The notes under the pieces were generated by a model that had not been told where the DNA came from, made no database searches, and was given only the letters and a program-made list of their open reading frames with translations. Of a stretch of 64,000 bases of DNA, positions 48,601 to 58,003 are shown one piece after another (the first letter of the stretch is position 1; each line of letters opens with the position of its first letter). The stretch is from Nitrosomonas ureae (GTDB taxonomy: Bacteria > Pseudomonadota > Gammaproteobacteria > Burkholderiales > Nitrosomonadaceae). The translations under genes were made by a program, and so were the position numbers. The stretch spans positions 2,790,001-2,854,000 of the forward strand of contig NZ_CP013341.1 of the NCBI RefSeq assembly GCF_001455205.1, in the 5' to 3' direction.

Positions 48601-50232
48601 AAGAAATGTGACCGGGCGGTTCTCAAATGCTACTTGTTGTGTCATGAAGCAATCTTCATTCCGGTTCTGCATCAGGTTTAGTGCCTCTTCACGACTCCGG
48701 CATAATGCAATCGCCCGATAAGAAAAATGCTTTCTCCCGACTTGAAACGTATAGGCAACGTCAGCTAACGCTTGTTCCGGATGAATAGTCAGGTGACTTT
48801 GCAAGCGAGTCATCGCTGTCTCCAGTGCGCTTGGGCTTCTAGCCGAAACCATCAGCGTTTGCCAGTCGCGCGAAGCTCCCGATGGATTGCTCGCTGGCGC
48901 TTCTTCAACCACCATGTGTACATTGGTTCCGCCGATACCAAACGAACTGACGCCTGCGCGACGGGGAGTTGAACCATCCGGCCAGACCTTATTCTCGGTA
49001 TTGACATAAAACGGACTCGAAGAAAAGTCTATTTGTGAATTGGGCTGCTCGAAATTCAAACTGGGGAGTAGGGTCCGATATTTCAGAGCAAGCGCTGTTT
49101 TAATCAAACCCGCAACGCCTGCAGCTGCATCCAGATGACCTACATTCGTCTTGACTGAACCGATACCGCAGAAACCCCGCTTGTCGGTGCTCTCCCGGAA
49201 AGCCTGCGTCAATGCTGCAATCTCGATCGGATCACCGATCGTTGTGCCGGTGCCATGCGCTTCAACATAGCTGATGGTGTCCGCAGAAATACCTGCATTG
49301 GCCTGAGCGGCCAGTATGACTTCCGCCTGCCCTTCAATACTGGGAGCGGTATAGCCGGCTTTAGCGGAACCATCGTTATTGATCGCGGAGCCTTTAATCA
49401 CCGCATGGATGGTATCGCCATCAGCCAAAGCATCCGTCAATCGCTTCAGTACCACCACACCCACGCCGCTTCCTATCACTGTTCCCGCAGCCTTAGCATC
49501 AAAAGCGCGGCAATGACCGTCCGGTGAAAGGATGGCGCCCGGTTGGTAATGATAGCCCCCTTCGCCGTGCAATAAATTTACCCATACCCCACCCGCAAGG
49601 GCCATATCGGCTTCATGATTGAGTAAGCCTCGACAAGCCACATGCGTTGCTGCGAGAGAAGTGGAGCACGCTGTTTGAACGGTAATACCCGGTCCCCGCA
49701 AGTTGAGCTTATAGGCAACCGTGGTGGTCATGGAATCCTTATTATTGCCATTCATAAGGCCTTGTAATGCAGAAATATCCTGCATATCTGACATACTGCC
49801 GCCAGCCATTAGATTCATTAACAGATAAGTGTTTACGCCGCATCCCGCATATACGCCAATCGGATTGGCGTACCTTGATGCATCGTAGCCTGCGTCTTCC
49901 AAGGCTTGCCATGCCACTTCAAGAAAAATCCGATGCTGTGGGTCTGTTTCTGCGGCTTCACGTGGGGTATAGCCAAAAAAAGAAGCATCAAAGAGATCGA
50001 CATCCTTGAGTTGAGCGCCTGCCTTTATGTACAGAGGGTCATTAATAACCTCGGAAGATACGCCGCGTGAAAGCAATTCCTCATCGGTAAAGAAATTGAT
50101 GGATTCAATCCCCTCGCGCAGATTATGCCAAAAAGACTCGATATCGCCCGCGCCGGGAAAACGACACGCCATACCAATGATTGCAATATCAAGCTCTGTG
50201 TTTTCCTGCGATTCTTCAGCACTATGCATCAA
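45661..50232 (-). CDS. Type I PKS module KS-AT-KR-ACP
   Basis: 1523 residues. KS about 10-430 with the cysteine in VQTACSTSL (near 187) and histidines in VEAHGTGT and KTNVGHLD. AT about 545-860 with GHSVGEY (Ser near 640) and HAFH, the malonyl-CoA signature. KR about 1160-1380 with NADPH motif TGGLGGIGL and catalytic S and Y (LLCSSLATMAGG, VDYCAANAYLDA). ACP serine near 1474 (LGGDSLLG). It would extend the first amino acid by a malonate unit and reduce the keto group, giving a 4-amino-3-hydroxy (statine-type) unit. No methyltransferase or dehydratase domain is seen. It overlaps both neighbours by 4 bp (ATGA), so the genes are translationally coupled. Confidence 0.92.
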   Translation of the reverse strand: MMHSAEESQENTELDIAIIGMACRFPGAGDIESFWHNLREGIESINFFTDEELLSRGVSSEVINDPLYIKAGAQLKDVDLFDASFFGYTPREAAETDPQHRIFLEVAWQALEDAGYDASRYANPIGVYAGCGVNTYLLMNLMAGGSMSDMQDISALQGLMNGNNKDSMTTTVAYKLNLRGPGITVQTACSTSLAATHVACRGLLNHEADMALAGGVWVNLLHGEGGYHYQPGAILSPDGHCRAFDAKAAGTVIGSGVGVVVLKRLTDALADGDTIHAVIKGSAINNDGSAKAGYTAPSIEGQAEVILAAQANAGISADTISYVEAHGTGTTIGDPIEIAALTQAFRESTDKRGFCGIGSVKTNVGHLDAAAGVAGLIKTALALKYRTLLPSLNFEQPNSQIDFSSSPFYVNTENKVWPDGSTPRRAGVSSFGIGGTNVHMVVEEAPASNPSGASRDWQTLMVSARSPSALETAMTRLQSHLTIHPEQALADVAYTFQVGRKHFSYRAIALCRSREEALNLMQNRNEDCFMTQQVAFENRPVTFLFPGQGAQYVDMARDLYRNELVFRQELDRCIDLLKPYLDFDLFTILFPDSNEEDRVLASVRLEQTEVTQPALFVIEYALAKLWMSWGIQPTSMIGHSVGEYVAACLANVFSLEDAVQLVAMRGRLLQQVDKGAMLAVMLPEDKLMTMITEDCDLAAVNGPELCVLSGSIAAIDAIEKNLIQQEIVCRRLHVSHAFHSRMVEPIIPAFVDLMAKVELRRPTIPFFSNLSGNWITAQEATDPDYWGRHLRGTVRFNNGLQQLLSNQEQVFLEVGPGETLITLAQRHPSAKPEQLMVSSLPHPNKNHDAQKHLYLSLGKLWLNGLSIDWESYYAHERRRRVSLPTYPFERQSYWIKPEKQGEQVSHTVKAHIRSINDWFYVPSWRRAEKLEFGNPFPGTAGYCLIFKNENMLGAALVEQLLIYGVKLITVSAGSEFHRENEHGYIIRPDDKNDFDRLLQDIRDERKSIQHIFYCWSLSSNAEVLTQAESLARYFYSLLYLVKALENNQSNVLSGERTEITIVTNQFSDVTGNETLCPEKALLTGPCKVIPQEHSYLDCRLIDVELPVPGSVAESRLVEQILAESQANNDNSMIAYRGPHRWVQFFESAQYSTSALNRFKPGGVYFITGGLGGIGLTLAEYLARKFQAKLVLLGRSPVPPRESWSEVLSATHKDSAVYHKIESIRKLEELGAKVLVVNADVANLTELKAAVAQARHDFGVINGVIHTAGEVSNGLMSLKTEETIARVLGPKVQGMQALQAIFKDDSLDFMLLCSSLATMAGGLNKVDYCAANAYLDAVAHSAYREHAYPVISINWDSWREVGMAANMEMPDGIGIAPKEGAEIFERIVNGPNIPQVIVSTLDLQARLSQTQQDLLAQPFAFTPPTHKVGRFSRPMLQTTFKSPESELEISIAEIWQSLLGIEAIGVDDNLFELGGDSLLGIQLLSRVRAGFSVDLHPADFFRSPTITALAALVETKLLDEIEYS

Positions 50233-53200
50233 TGTATCCTCTCTGCTTTTTGTTTTCGTTGAATAAAAGTGCTACGTTGCCGCTGCGCTCGCTCCCGGTG
50301 ACGCTGTAGAGATGCATTCCTGGTATCTCCCTGATTAACAAATTTTGCCAAGCTTGCTACAGTGGTATATTTGAAAAGATCTATGATCGCTATGTGAATA
50401 TTTAAGCGTTCTTCCAGTTTTTGCTTGACCTTGATCAACAATAACGAATGGCCTCCGAGATCAAAAAAATTGTTTTGCAATCCCACTTGAGGAATTCCCA
50501 GGACATCCGACCAGATCTCGGCTATAACCGTTTCCAGTGCATTAACAGGCGGTTCGTAATCGGTTTTGTCATATTGCTCCGGTAAAGGCAGTGCCTTCCG
50601 GTCTATTTTTCCGTTGGGATTGAGCGGCAAAACTTCTAGAAAAACAAACAAACTGGGAATCATATATTCGGGAAGAGTCGCTGCTAGCGAAGTTTTTAGC
50701 AACGCTGAACTCAGCTGCACGCCGTTATGCGGCGCCAAATAAGCAACTAAACGTAAGCCGCCATGACCCTCTTGCGCTAACACCGCCACTTCGCGCACGC
50801 CGGTTTGGGCAAGTATTTGCGCTTCAATTTCGCCCAACTCTACACGGAAACCCCGAATCTTGATTTGCTGGTCGACGCGACCCAGATATTCCAGTTTCCC
50901 TTCCTCACGCCAGCGTACCCAATCACCTGTTCGATAGAGACGACCACCCAGCGAGTCAAACGGATCCGGTATAAAGCGCTCGCTGGTTAAAGCCGGCCGA
51001 CCCAGATAACCACGGGCCAATCCTTCTCCACCCACATACAATTCGCCTATCGCACCTGGCGGCACAAGATTGAGTTGCGCATCCATAACATATAGGTTGC
51101 GTGCACCCACCGGCACTCCGATTGGAACATACTCACTTTCTACACAAATTCGGTCATCTTTATCTGCATGACTAATCCATGCCGCCGGGGTAATCACGGT
51201 TTCAGTAGGACCATACGCATTGACTAGCCGGGCATTCCTAAACGCATCCCGAACCGCCATTACGTCGTTGACATACCATGCCTCCCCACCCGCTATGCAA
51301 GTACGAACCGAGTGCGCTTTTCCATTCATCAACGGCAACAGCATTCTCAGATAAGCAGGAGGAAGATGCAGCGTGGTAATGTGATGTTTCTCTATCAGAT
51401 CCACGAAACCATCGCCTGCCAAATCACTGGTTGAGGAAAGTACTAAGGCGGCACCTTGTGTCAACGGAGTGATCCATTGCTCGGCAGCTGCATCAAAATT
51501 CATGGAGAAGAACATCAATTCACGATCGCCTGGCCGCACATCGTAAATTTCTTTAATAGCGCTCAAATGTATGGCTAAAGGACCATGCGCGACCGAAACC
51601 CCTTTGGGCCGACCGGTTGAACCTGAAGTGTAAATAACATAGGCTAAGCTTTGGTCGTGCAGAGCAACCTCAGGATTGATTTTCAACCCAGCGCTCAGAT
51701 CAAGCGCTTCAAGCGCCAGTATTTCTATGCCTTCTTTATGAGGAATCCTTGATTTAATATGCGCTTGTGTCAGTAGAAACTGAATATCGCTATCTGCAAG
51801 CATATAATCCAATCGCTCTGTTGGGTATTCCGGATCTAGCGGAACATAGCCCCCACCTGCCTTCAAGATGGCCAAAAGGCCTATAATCAATTCAATAGAA
51901 TTACGTTCAATTGCGATACCGACCCCCATTTCCGGCCTGACACCGAGGCTGATCAGTCGATGCGCCAGTTGGTTTGATCTGCAATTGAGTTCCGCATAAC
52001 TCAACTCGATGTGACTCGAGATTACAGCCACTCTGTTAGGATTACTCTCTGCCTGATGTTCGATTAGTTGATGAACAGGCTGAAAAACTGATACATCAGA
52101 CCGATGGGTTCCCCAAGTTTCAAGTTGTTGCTTATCTTCTTCACTTAACAAATCGATATCGCTGATCATCATAGTCGGACAATCTGCCAATGCCTCCAGA
52201 ATGCGCAGATAATGCTGTCCCAATCGCTCAATCCATGACGAATTGAAAAGCTCGTAGGCATAAATAAAACTGGCATTTACGCTGCCATCCGGTAATTCGA
52301 TTGTCTCAAGCCGCAACTCGAGTTGTGCAGACTGTTCGGGAAGTGAATAATCGGTAAGTGCAAGCCCCGAAAATTCCTGAAAAAAACGATAATCCTTCAA
52401 TAAGTGATTGAAAGTCACCTGAAATAAAGGGCTATGGCGCAAATCACGCTGAGGATGCAGTGCCTCGACCAATTGCTCAAAAGGAAGATCCTGGTAGCTT
52501 TGCGCATTAATCGCAGCCTCCCGGGTTTGATTCAGGAGTTCATCAAGTGACATTCGGCCATCCAGTTGACTCCGTAACACCTGAGTGTTAACGAAAAATC
52601 CGATTAAGCGGAATGTTTCAATCCGATTACGGCCGGCTACCGGAACACCCACACGGATGTCTTGTTGTCCCGTATATCGAAACAATAAAGCTTGGAAAAC
52701 TGTCAGTAACGTTATAAAAAGGGTTGCTCCACGATGTAACGCCGATTGCCTTAACTTATTCAGCACATTAAGAGGCATATCGAAACTATAACGTCCGGCT
52801 TGATAGCTTGTGACCGGTTGTCTGACGCGATTGGTGGGAAGCAATAGAATCGGATGTTCGTCACCTAAGTAATCACGCCAGTAAGCAAGCTGCCTATCTT
52901 TCTCACCCGCCTCCAGCCATTCCTGTTGCCAAACTGCGTAATCCACATATTGGATTGGTAAATTATCGAGACCGGCTGACTTCCCTTGTACACGCGCCTG
53001 ATAAAATGAAGCGAGCTCATTCAGTAAGATTTGCACGGACACTCCATCCGAAACGATGTGATGCATGACGATTACAAAAATGCTCTCGTTCTCGGTCAAC
53101 TGGATTAAGGCGATGCGCAGTAATGGACCCTGCGTCAAATCGAAGGGAATCGAGATGATTTTCTGCACTTCCTTCGCAACCTCTGCTTCGCGTTTTGTTA

Positions 53201-55520
53201 TCGTGATATCGCGTAAATCAATTTCAGTAATCACGTTGGGTATTTCCGGATGAATGAATTGTTCCACCGCACCATCTTCTGCAACACGAAAAATCGTATG
53301 TAATGATTCATGCCGCTCAATCAAATCATCAATGCTTGCATAAAATGCGCGCTTATCCAGCGCACCTGACAACCGTAATGCATGTTGAATGTTATAGGCA
53401 TTGCTGAATGAATCGAGTTGCCAAAGAAACCATAATCGTTGTTGCCCGAAAGATAAAGGCAGTGCATTAACTTTGTTCCGCACAGGTAAGATGCGATTCT
53501 CCGATGCGGACTGCGATGAGCTTGAAGATAAAAAATCTTTGATTTCCGCTGCACACTCATGTAATCGCGGATTGTGAAACAAGTTGCGCGGAGTAAATTG
53601 AATAGACCAGTGTTCTGAAATATGTGCAGCAACCTGAATGGCGGTCAGTGAATTGCCGCCAATTGCAAAAAAATGATCTTTGCGCGTCAATACGGTGCGG
53701 TTTAATACCGATTCCCAAACCGCTGCCACCGCAATTTCTGTTTCATCAGTCAATGCCTGAGGTAATTGTTCCTTCCCATCAAGAATAAAATAACCATATT
53801 CATAAATTGCATATGCATCCAGCGTACGCTCAAGCCATCCCTGGCGACAGGCAGTGCGCTGTAATTTTCCGCTTGAAGTCTTGGGCAAAGCACCCGGGTT
53901 TAACAATACCGCCACCGACAAGGATTCGTTACAGCTTGCACTGACTGCTTCACTCAGCACCTCAATCAGCGCCTCGGCCGAAATCAGTTTCTGCATGTTG
54001 CGGGATACCTCAACGGCGACGCCGATTCCTTCTCCTTCAACAGCTTGCACGGAAAATGCAGCAACTCGTCCTTTCCGAACGGCTTCCACTTCTTCCTCGA
54101 CAATCAGCTCAACATCCTGTGGATAGATATTTTGCCCGCGAATAATGATGAGATCTTTACATCGCCCCATAATGTATAACTGGCGAGCGTGAATAAAACC
54201 CAGATCACCTGTACGCAACCAGCGCGCTCCTTCAGTATGCACAAAGGCTTGCGCAGTTTCCTGAGGACGTTTCCAATAACCACATGCCAGACTTGGACCA
54301 TCCGCCCATATTTCGCCGACATTACCATCCGTCAAAGGAATTAGCTTCTCCGGATCGACGATTTTTATCGAATGATTGGATGCCGGAAAACCACACGCTA
54401 CAATAGGCATTCCTTCCGTTGCCAACTCTGCGCGTCCCAGTGCAAGCGCTTCAGAAGAAAATTCGTGCGTCTGCATACCTTCTCCGCGCACTCCTCCGGT
54501 TACAAATAGCGTAGCTTCAGCTAAACCATAGCAGGGATAAATCGTACCCGCTGAAAAACCAGCCGGGCCGAAACATTCAATAAACGCTTGCATGGTCTCT
54601 CTACGTACAGGTTCCGCCCCTGAGAATGCAACACGCCAAGTCGATAAATCGATATCCAGCAATTGCGAGCTTCTGACACGATCGACACAGAGCTGGAAAG
54701 CAAAATTGGGAGCGCCACTGACCGTAGCACGATAACGCGAAATAACCTCTAACCAGCGCACGGGTTTTTCGATAAAGAAATTGGGGGTCATTAATATTGC
54801 CGGAATACCGCGATGTATCGGCTGCAATAATCCACCGATCAATCCCATATCATGGTAAAGCGGTAACCAGCTGACAAATATATCATTTTCATTGATCGAC
54901 ATCCCTTCTTCAAATGCTTTTGCATTCATCATCAGATTGTGATGACTCACCATGACACCTTTGGGTGTTGAAGTCGATCCGGATGTATATTGGAGGAAAG
55001 CAATCTCATCCCCCTTCGGGGTATAAGCTTCCCAGAGCGGTGCGTTAGCCTGATCTATCGTATCAACGGTAAGTATGGTTGCTTCGGAAAACTGTGCTGT
55101 TGTCACACTGGTGATCAGCGGAAGAATCTTACTACCGGTAAGAATACAACTAGCCTGTGCATCATCGGCAATCGCGATCAATCTTGCCAAATGCCTTTCC
55201 CGCAGAGACTCCGGGGGAAAAATAGGTACAGCAATGATTCCTGTATACAAGCATGCTAAAAAGCTAATCACATAGTGCTCATCGTTGTTCAGTAGCAGTA
55301 GTGCTCGTTCACCAGGTGAAAAATGATTTTGCATTACCGCGGCCAATGCTCTGACCTGCAAATCAAGTGATGCATAATCAAATTTCTTGTCCACGAGTAT
55401 CTCGTTTTCCGCACTAATAACAATCAACGCAGTATCAACCGATCGTTCACGCGCCAGTGTTTGCAGATGCGTAACGAAATTGTCGGGGTAACTGCGGGAT
55501 GGAATCAATCTTGTATTCAT
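50229..55520 (-). CDS. FAAL-ACP-C-A-PCP starter NRPS
   Basis: About 1763 residues from ATG 55520; a TTG four codons earlier is possible. FAAL about 1-575 (LQYTSGSTSTPKGVMVSH, WLPLYHDMGLIGGLL, YGLAEATLF, TGDLGF) activates a fatty acid as the acyl-adenylate. ACP serine near 624 (IGGNSLTA). C about 680-1110 (HHIVSDG) acylates the first residue. A about 1115-1640 (YTSGSTGRPKG, GPTETVIT). PCP serine near 1688 (LGGHSLLL). The A pocket read by eye is DAEHIGAIT; glutamate at 239 suggests a basic substrate (Arg, Lys or Orn). The starter design FAAL-C-A followed by a PKS module resembles lipopeptide siderophore systems of other betaproteobacteria, such as variochelin, in which an arginine is ketide-extended. 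Confidence 0.92.
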   Translation of the reverse strand: MNTRLIPSRSYPDNFVTHLQTLARERSVDTALIVISAENEILVDKKFDYASLDLQVRALAAVMQNHFSPGERALLLLNNDEHYVISFLACLYTGIIAVPIFPPESLRERHLARLIAIADDAQASCILTGSKILPLITSVTTAQFSEATILTVDTIDQANAPLWEAYTPKGDEIAFLQYTSGSTSTPKGVMVSHHNLMMNAKAFEEGMSINENDIFVSWLPLYHDMGLIGGLLQPIHRGIPAILMTPNFFIEKPVRWLEVISRYRATVSGAPNFAFQLCVDRVRSSQLLDIDLSTWRVAFSGAEPVRRETMQAFIECFGPAGFSAGTIYPCYGLAEATLFVTGGVRGEGMQTHEFSSEALALGRAELATEGMPIVACGFPASNHSIKIVDPEKLIPLTDGNVGEIWADGPSLACGYWKRPQETAQAFVHTEGARWLRTGDLGFIHARQLYIMGRCKDLIIIRGQNIYPQDVELIVEEEVEAVRKGRVAAFSVQAVEGEGIGVAVEVSRNMQKLISAEALIEVLSEAVSASCNESLSVAVLLNPGALPKTSSGKLQRTACRQGWLERTLDAYAIYEYGYFILDGKEQLPQALTDETEIAVAAVWESVLNRTVLTRKDHFFAIGGNSLTAIQVAAHISEHWSIQFTPRNLFHNPRLHECAAEIKDFLSSSSSQSASENRILPVRNKVNALPLSFGQQRLWFLWQLDSFSNAYNIQHALRLSGALDKRAFYASIDDLIERHESLHTIFRVAEDGAVEQFIHPEIPNVITEIDLRDITITKREAEVAKEVQKIISIPFDLTQGPLLRIALIQLTENESIFVIVMHHIVSDGVSVQILLNELASFYQARVQGKSAGLDNLPIQYVDYAVWQQEWLEAGEKDRQLAYWRDYLGDEHPILLLPTNRVRQPVTSYQAGRYSFDMPLNVLNKLRQSALHRGATLFITLLTVFQALLFRYTGQQDIRVGVPVAGRNRIETFRLIGFFVNTQVLRSQLDGRMSLDELLNQTREAAINAQSYQDLPFEQLVEALHPQRDLRHSPLFQVTFNHLLKDYRFFQEFSGLALTDYSLPEQSAQLELRLETIELPDGSVNASFIYAYELFNSSWIERLGQHYLRILEALADCPTMMISDIDLLSEEDKQQLETWGTHRSDVSVFQPVHQLIEHQAESNPNRVAVISSHIELSYAELNCRSNQLAHRLISLGVRPEMGVGIAIERNSIELIIGLLAILKAGGGYVPLDPEYPTERLDYMLADSDIQFLLTQAHIKSRIPHKEGIEILALEALDLSAGLKINPEVALHDQSLAYVIYTSGSTGRPKGVSVAHGPLAIHLSAIKEIYDVRPGDRELMFFSMNFDAAAEQWITPLTQGAALVLSSTSDLAGDGFVDLIEKHHITTLHLPPAYLRMLLPLMNGKAHSVRTCIAGGEAWYVNDVMAVRDAFRNARLVNAYGPTETVITPAAWISHADKDDRICVESEYVPIGVPVGARNLYVMDAQLNLVPPGAIGELYVGGEGLARGYLGRPALTSERFIPDPFDSLGGRLYRTGDWVRWREEGKLEYLGRVDQQIKIRGFRVELGEIEAQILAQTGVREVAVLAQEGHGGLRLVAYLAPHNGVQLSSALLKTSLAATLPEYMIPSLFVFLEVLPLNPNGKIDRKALPLPEQYDKTDYEPPVNALETVIAEIWSDVLGIPQVGLQNNFFDLGGHSLLLIKVKQKLEERLNIHIAIIDLFKYTTVASLAKFVNQGDTRNASLQRHRERAQRQRSTFIQRKQKAERIH

Positions 55521-55655
55521 TTTTATACCCAATCAATTTGCATGTATTTACACCAAAAAACTTTTATAACTCAGCACCATACTTCCTCGCCGATCCTTTC
55601 TCGTGATCCAACTCTCACTTGAACTCTATGGCGTCTCGAAATAAGACAATAGAAA

Positions 55656-56330
55656 TCAATTATCTGTCAGGTAGTTATGTTGGTTTGTCAGCGCAAAGGC
55701 CGCTGCATAATGTGCGGGCGCTTCAATGGACCACGCCTTAATTTCCGTCCAGTCGCGTCGATCATGTATGACACGATAACTTCCGTCATTATTGGGCAGC
55801 ACGGTAATAGCCGGCAGGTGCTCGGAAATCCCGAATCCTAATGCTTTCAATACGGATTCTTTGATTACCCAGAGATCAATGAAATTTCTATTCGACCAGA
55901 TTCCTTGAGCACGCTCTTCCGAAGAAAGTACATGCACCCAAAGATTATTGACATCTCTATGACAATATTCGATATCAACCCCGATCTCACCCTTCGCTGA
56001 TAATGCTATCAATGCAAAATCACCTGTATGCGAAACATTAAACTCTATGCCGTAATAAGCCGGCAGACGAGGTTTGCCAAACTCGTTTTTCTCAATCGGT
56101 ATTTTATAAGGGGGCAACATCAAGTATTTTGCCAGTAGACGACGCAGTGTCGCACGTGTCACAATGCCACGCACCCGGTCTTCATGCTGCCGAAAACATT
56201 GCGAATGAATTTGCTCATCCACGCTCAACAAAGACCAATCATCGATAAGTTGCTTCGAATCAAAATCAAATTCGAGCAACCAAATCTCAGTCGCCGCAGG
56301 TACTACTTCAGGCAGATGCAGTCGTTTCAC
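55656..56330 (-). CDS. Sfp-type 4'-phosphopantetheinyl transferase
   Basis: 224 residues. Motifs of the Sfp/EntD class are FNVSHTGDFALIAL, IGVDIEY (Mg-binding D and E, about 113-118) and WVIKESVLKALGFG (about 155-168). It transfers phosphopantetheine from CoA to the serine of the ACP and PCP domains of the downstream synthetases. It overlaps the thioesterase gene by 23 bp and is 135 bp upstream of the FAAL-NRPS. The set is self-sufficient for carrier protein activation. A possible additional promoter in the 135-bp gap is not evident. Confidence 0.9.
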   Translation of the reverse strand: MKRLHLPEVVPAATEIWLLEFDFDSKQLIDDWSLLSVDEQIHSQCFRQHEDRVRGIVTRATLRRLLAKYLMLPPYKIPIEKNEFGKPRLPAYYGIEFNVSHTGDFALIALSAKGEIGVDIEYCHRDVNNLWVHVLSSEERAQGIWSNRNFIDLWVIKESVLKALGFGISEHLPAITVLPNNDGSYRVIHDRRDWTEIKAWSIEAPAHYAAAFALTNQHNYLTDN

Positions 56331-57045
56331 ATTGCACCTCTGCTCGACTTTCCATCAAGCGTTTTTTTAATACAAACAGGAACCAATCTTCAGATTGGCG
56401 AAGAAAGAAATGCCCGCCGTCGAACCAATCCAACGTACATATCCGGGTACTTTCCAATCGCCAATCATTTAACTTTGCAACGCTAATTTCATCGGAACGA
56501 CCGGCAAAGCTGTGAATAGGGATAGGTAAAGGCGGTAATTGAGAATATTGAAAGCTGCCGCAAACGCGGTAATCCATTCTCAGCAAATCCAGCGTCATTG
56601 TCAGCAGCTCCTGATTTCCGAACACTTCTTCTGGCGTACCGCCCTGCTTGCCTAAATCCGCTATTAATGCGGCATCGCTCTGCATGTTGTTGTAGCGCTG
56701 GCTATCTTGACGAATCGGTGCCGCACAGCCCGATACCAGTAGCGCTTTGGGTGGAAATGATCCTCCCGAACACAAACCCTGAGCGATGCCATAAGCCAGC
56801 AAGGCGCCCATGCTGTGACCAAAAAGAACATATTGTTCAGGTAAAGAAAGTGCCAGTTCATCGCACAGGCTGTGTGCCAGATCACTGTAGCTTTCTTTGG
56901 GCAACTCATCTAGCCGGTTACCACGACCTGGTAATTCAATCGGTACCAATTTTACCCAGGAAGGCAATAAGCGCCGCCAGCGAAGATACATCGATGCACT
57001 GGCGCCCGCGCATGGCAAACAAAATAGTGTTAATGGATCTTGCAT
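56308..57045 (-). CDS. Type II (editing) thioesterase, GrsT/RifR-like
   Basis: 245 residues with an alpha/beta-hydrolase fold: LFCLPCAGASASMYLRW (oxyanion region), ELPGRGNRLDE, catalytic serine in FGHSMGALLAYG (about 83-94), aspartate in SFAGRSDEIS and histidine in FDGGHFFL. It removes wrong or stalled groups from the carrier domains. It starts 12 bp after the MbtH-like gene and overlaps the phosphopantetheinyl transferase gene at its 3' end. Confidence 0.9.
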   Translation of the reverse strand: MQDPLTLFCLPCAGASASMYLRWRRLLPSWVKLVPIELPGRGNRLDELPKESYSDLAHSLCDELALSLPEQYVLFGHSMGALLAYGIAQGLCSGGSFPPKALLVSGCAAPIRQDSQRYNNMQSDAALIADLGKQGGTPEEVFGNQELLTMTLDLLRMDYRVCGSFQYSQLPPLPIPIHSFAGRSDEISVAKLNDWRLESTRICTLDWFDGGHFFLRQSEDWFLFVLKKRLMESRAEVQCETTASA

Positions 57046-57057
57046 TGGTGCAACGTA

Positions 57058-57273
57058 CTAATTTTGATTGTCCATGAATAATCTTAGACTCAATGGACGC
57101 ATATCCGTCCAGACTTTATCGATATGATCCAGACAAGTTTTTTTGTCGCCTAATACGCCAGTATCTTTCCAACCACCTGGAACAGCCTTCCATTCCGGCC
57201 AAATGGAATATTGTTCTTCATGATTAACCAACACACGAAACACGCCATCTTCACGATCAAAGCAACTCGTCAT
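57058..57273 (-). CDS. MbtH-like NRPS chaperone
   Basis: 71 residues from ATG 57273 (MTSCFDREDGVFRVLVNHEE), preceded by GAGG. It has the family motif of three tryptophans: SIWPEWKAVPGGW, then KVWTDMRPLSLR. A start further upstream would add a non-homologous AT-rich leader and is unlikely. MbtH-like proteins bind and activate A domains, here probably those of the four synthetases. First gene after the sigma factor. Confidence 0.93.
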   Translation of the reverse strand: MTSCFDREDGVFRVLVNHEEQYSIWPEWKAVPGGWKDTGVLGDKKTCLDHIDKVWTDMRPLSLRLFMDNQN

Positions 57274-57317
57274 AATCGATACCTCAAATTTCCAAATCAA
57301 TAGTTTTAAATTTTTTG

Positions 57318-57336
57318 AATAAGAATGCTTCTTATT
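57318..57336. promoter_or_regulatory. Palindrome upstream of mbtH-like gene
   Basis: AATAAGAA-TGC-TTCTTATT, a perfect 8-bp inverted repeat 45 bp upstream of the mbtH-like start in an AT-rich spacer. About 11 of 19 positions agree with the Fur consensus, so it may be an iron operator or another regulator's site. Confidence 0.4.
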
Positions 57337-57456
57337 TAGATTAGACGAATTGACTTGTATAGAATGCAAAAAAACAGTAAAAAAAATTGCGAAGAATCTA
57401 TATTATTGTATAAATAATTGATATTATTAATTATTAATTAATATGCTATTTATAGC

Positions 57457-57972
57457 TTATTTTAAAAGAACACCCTTGCAATGTTCTGTTGCCTCATGAA
57501 TAAGGATATTCGCCAATGAAGTTGAGATATTCAGTTCATCCGCAATCATTCGATGGGTATATCCATCTAAACGATAAAGCATAAAAACCCGCTTTGTACG
57601 CTCAGGAAGTTTGGCTAAAGCCTGTGCCATCAACGTTAGGTGCTGACGGTTGATTGCATTAGTTTCCGGCATTCCGGTCAAAGCCTGAACGAACAATCCT
57701 TCTTCCTCAGACTTAAACAACTCTGTTTCAAATATACCGCGTCGATAGCGATCAATCGCTAAGTTACGTACAATTTGAAACAGATAGGCTAATGGCTGCT
57801 TGACATTCTGAATTGCCGATACTTCGGTCACTTTAATATAAGCATCTTGCACGATATCATCCGAAAGATCCCAGTCCCCCAAAATTTTGTATGCGGCACG
57901 ACGCAATTGCATGCGATTAATAATGAACAATGTACTCAATTCCTGAGTCCAGTTTTCTACAGGCATCATCAT
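57457..57972 (-). CDS. ECF (FecI/PvdS-type) sigma factor
   Basis: 171 residues. Region 2 is about 18-85 (RRAAYKILGDWDLSDDIVQD, PLAYLFQIVRNLAIDRYRRG), the typical sigma70 region 2.2-2.4, and region 4 about 115-165 (LPERTKRVFMLYRLDGYTHR with the HTH ADELNISTSLANILIHEA). Size and motifs place it with iron-starvation FecI-like factors, which direct RNA polymerase to siderophore genes. No FecR-type anti-sigma gene is next to it, so control may be mainly by Fur, as with PvdS. It heads the cluster on the minus strand, 183 bp before the mbtH-like gene. Confidence 0.9.
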   Translation of the reverse strand: MMMPVENWTQELSTLFIINRMQLRRAAYKILGDWDLSDDIVQDAYIKVTEVSAIQNVKQPLAYLFQIVRNLAIDRYRRGIFETELFKSEEEGLFVQALTGMPETNAINRQHLTLMAQALAKLPERTKRVFMLYRLDGYTHRMIADELNISTSLANILIHEATEHCKGVLLK

Positions 57973-57988
57973 GATATTTAGATTTTAT

Positions 57989-58003
57989 TGATAATTATTT
58001 TTA
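57989..58003. promoter_or_regulatory. Fur-box-like site before the sigma factor gene
   Basis: TGATAAT-T-ATTTTTA agrees with 12 of 14 positions of the 7-1-7 Fur model (TGATAAT-N-ATTATCA). It lies 17-31 bp upstream of the sigma factor ATG. Confidence 0.5.
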
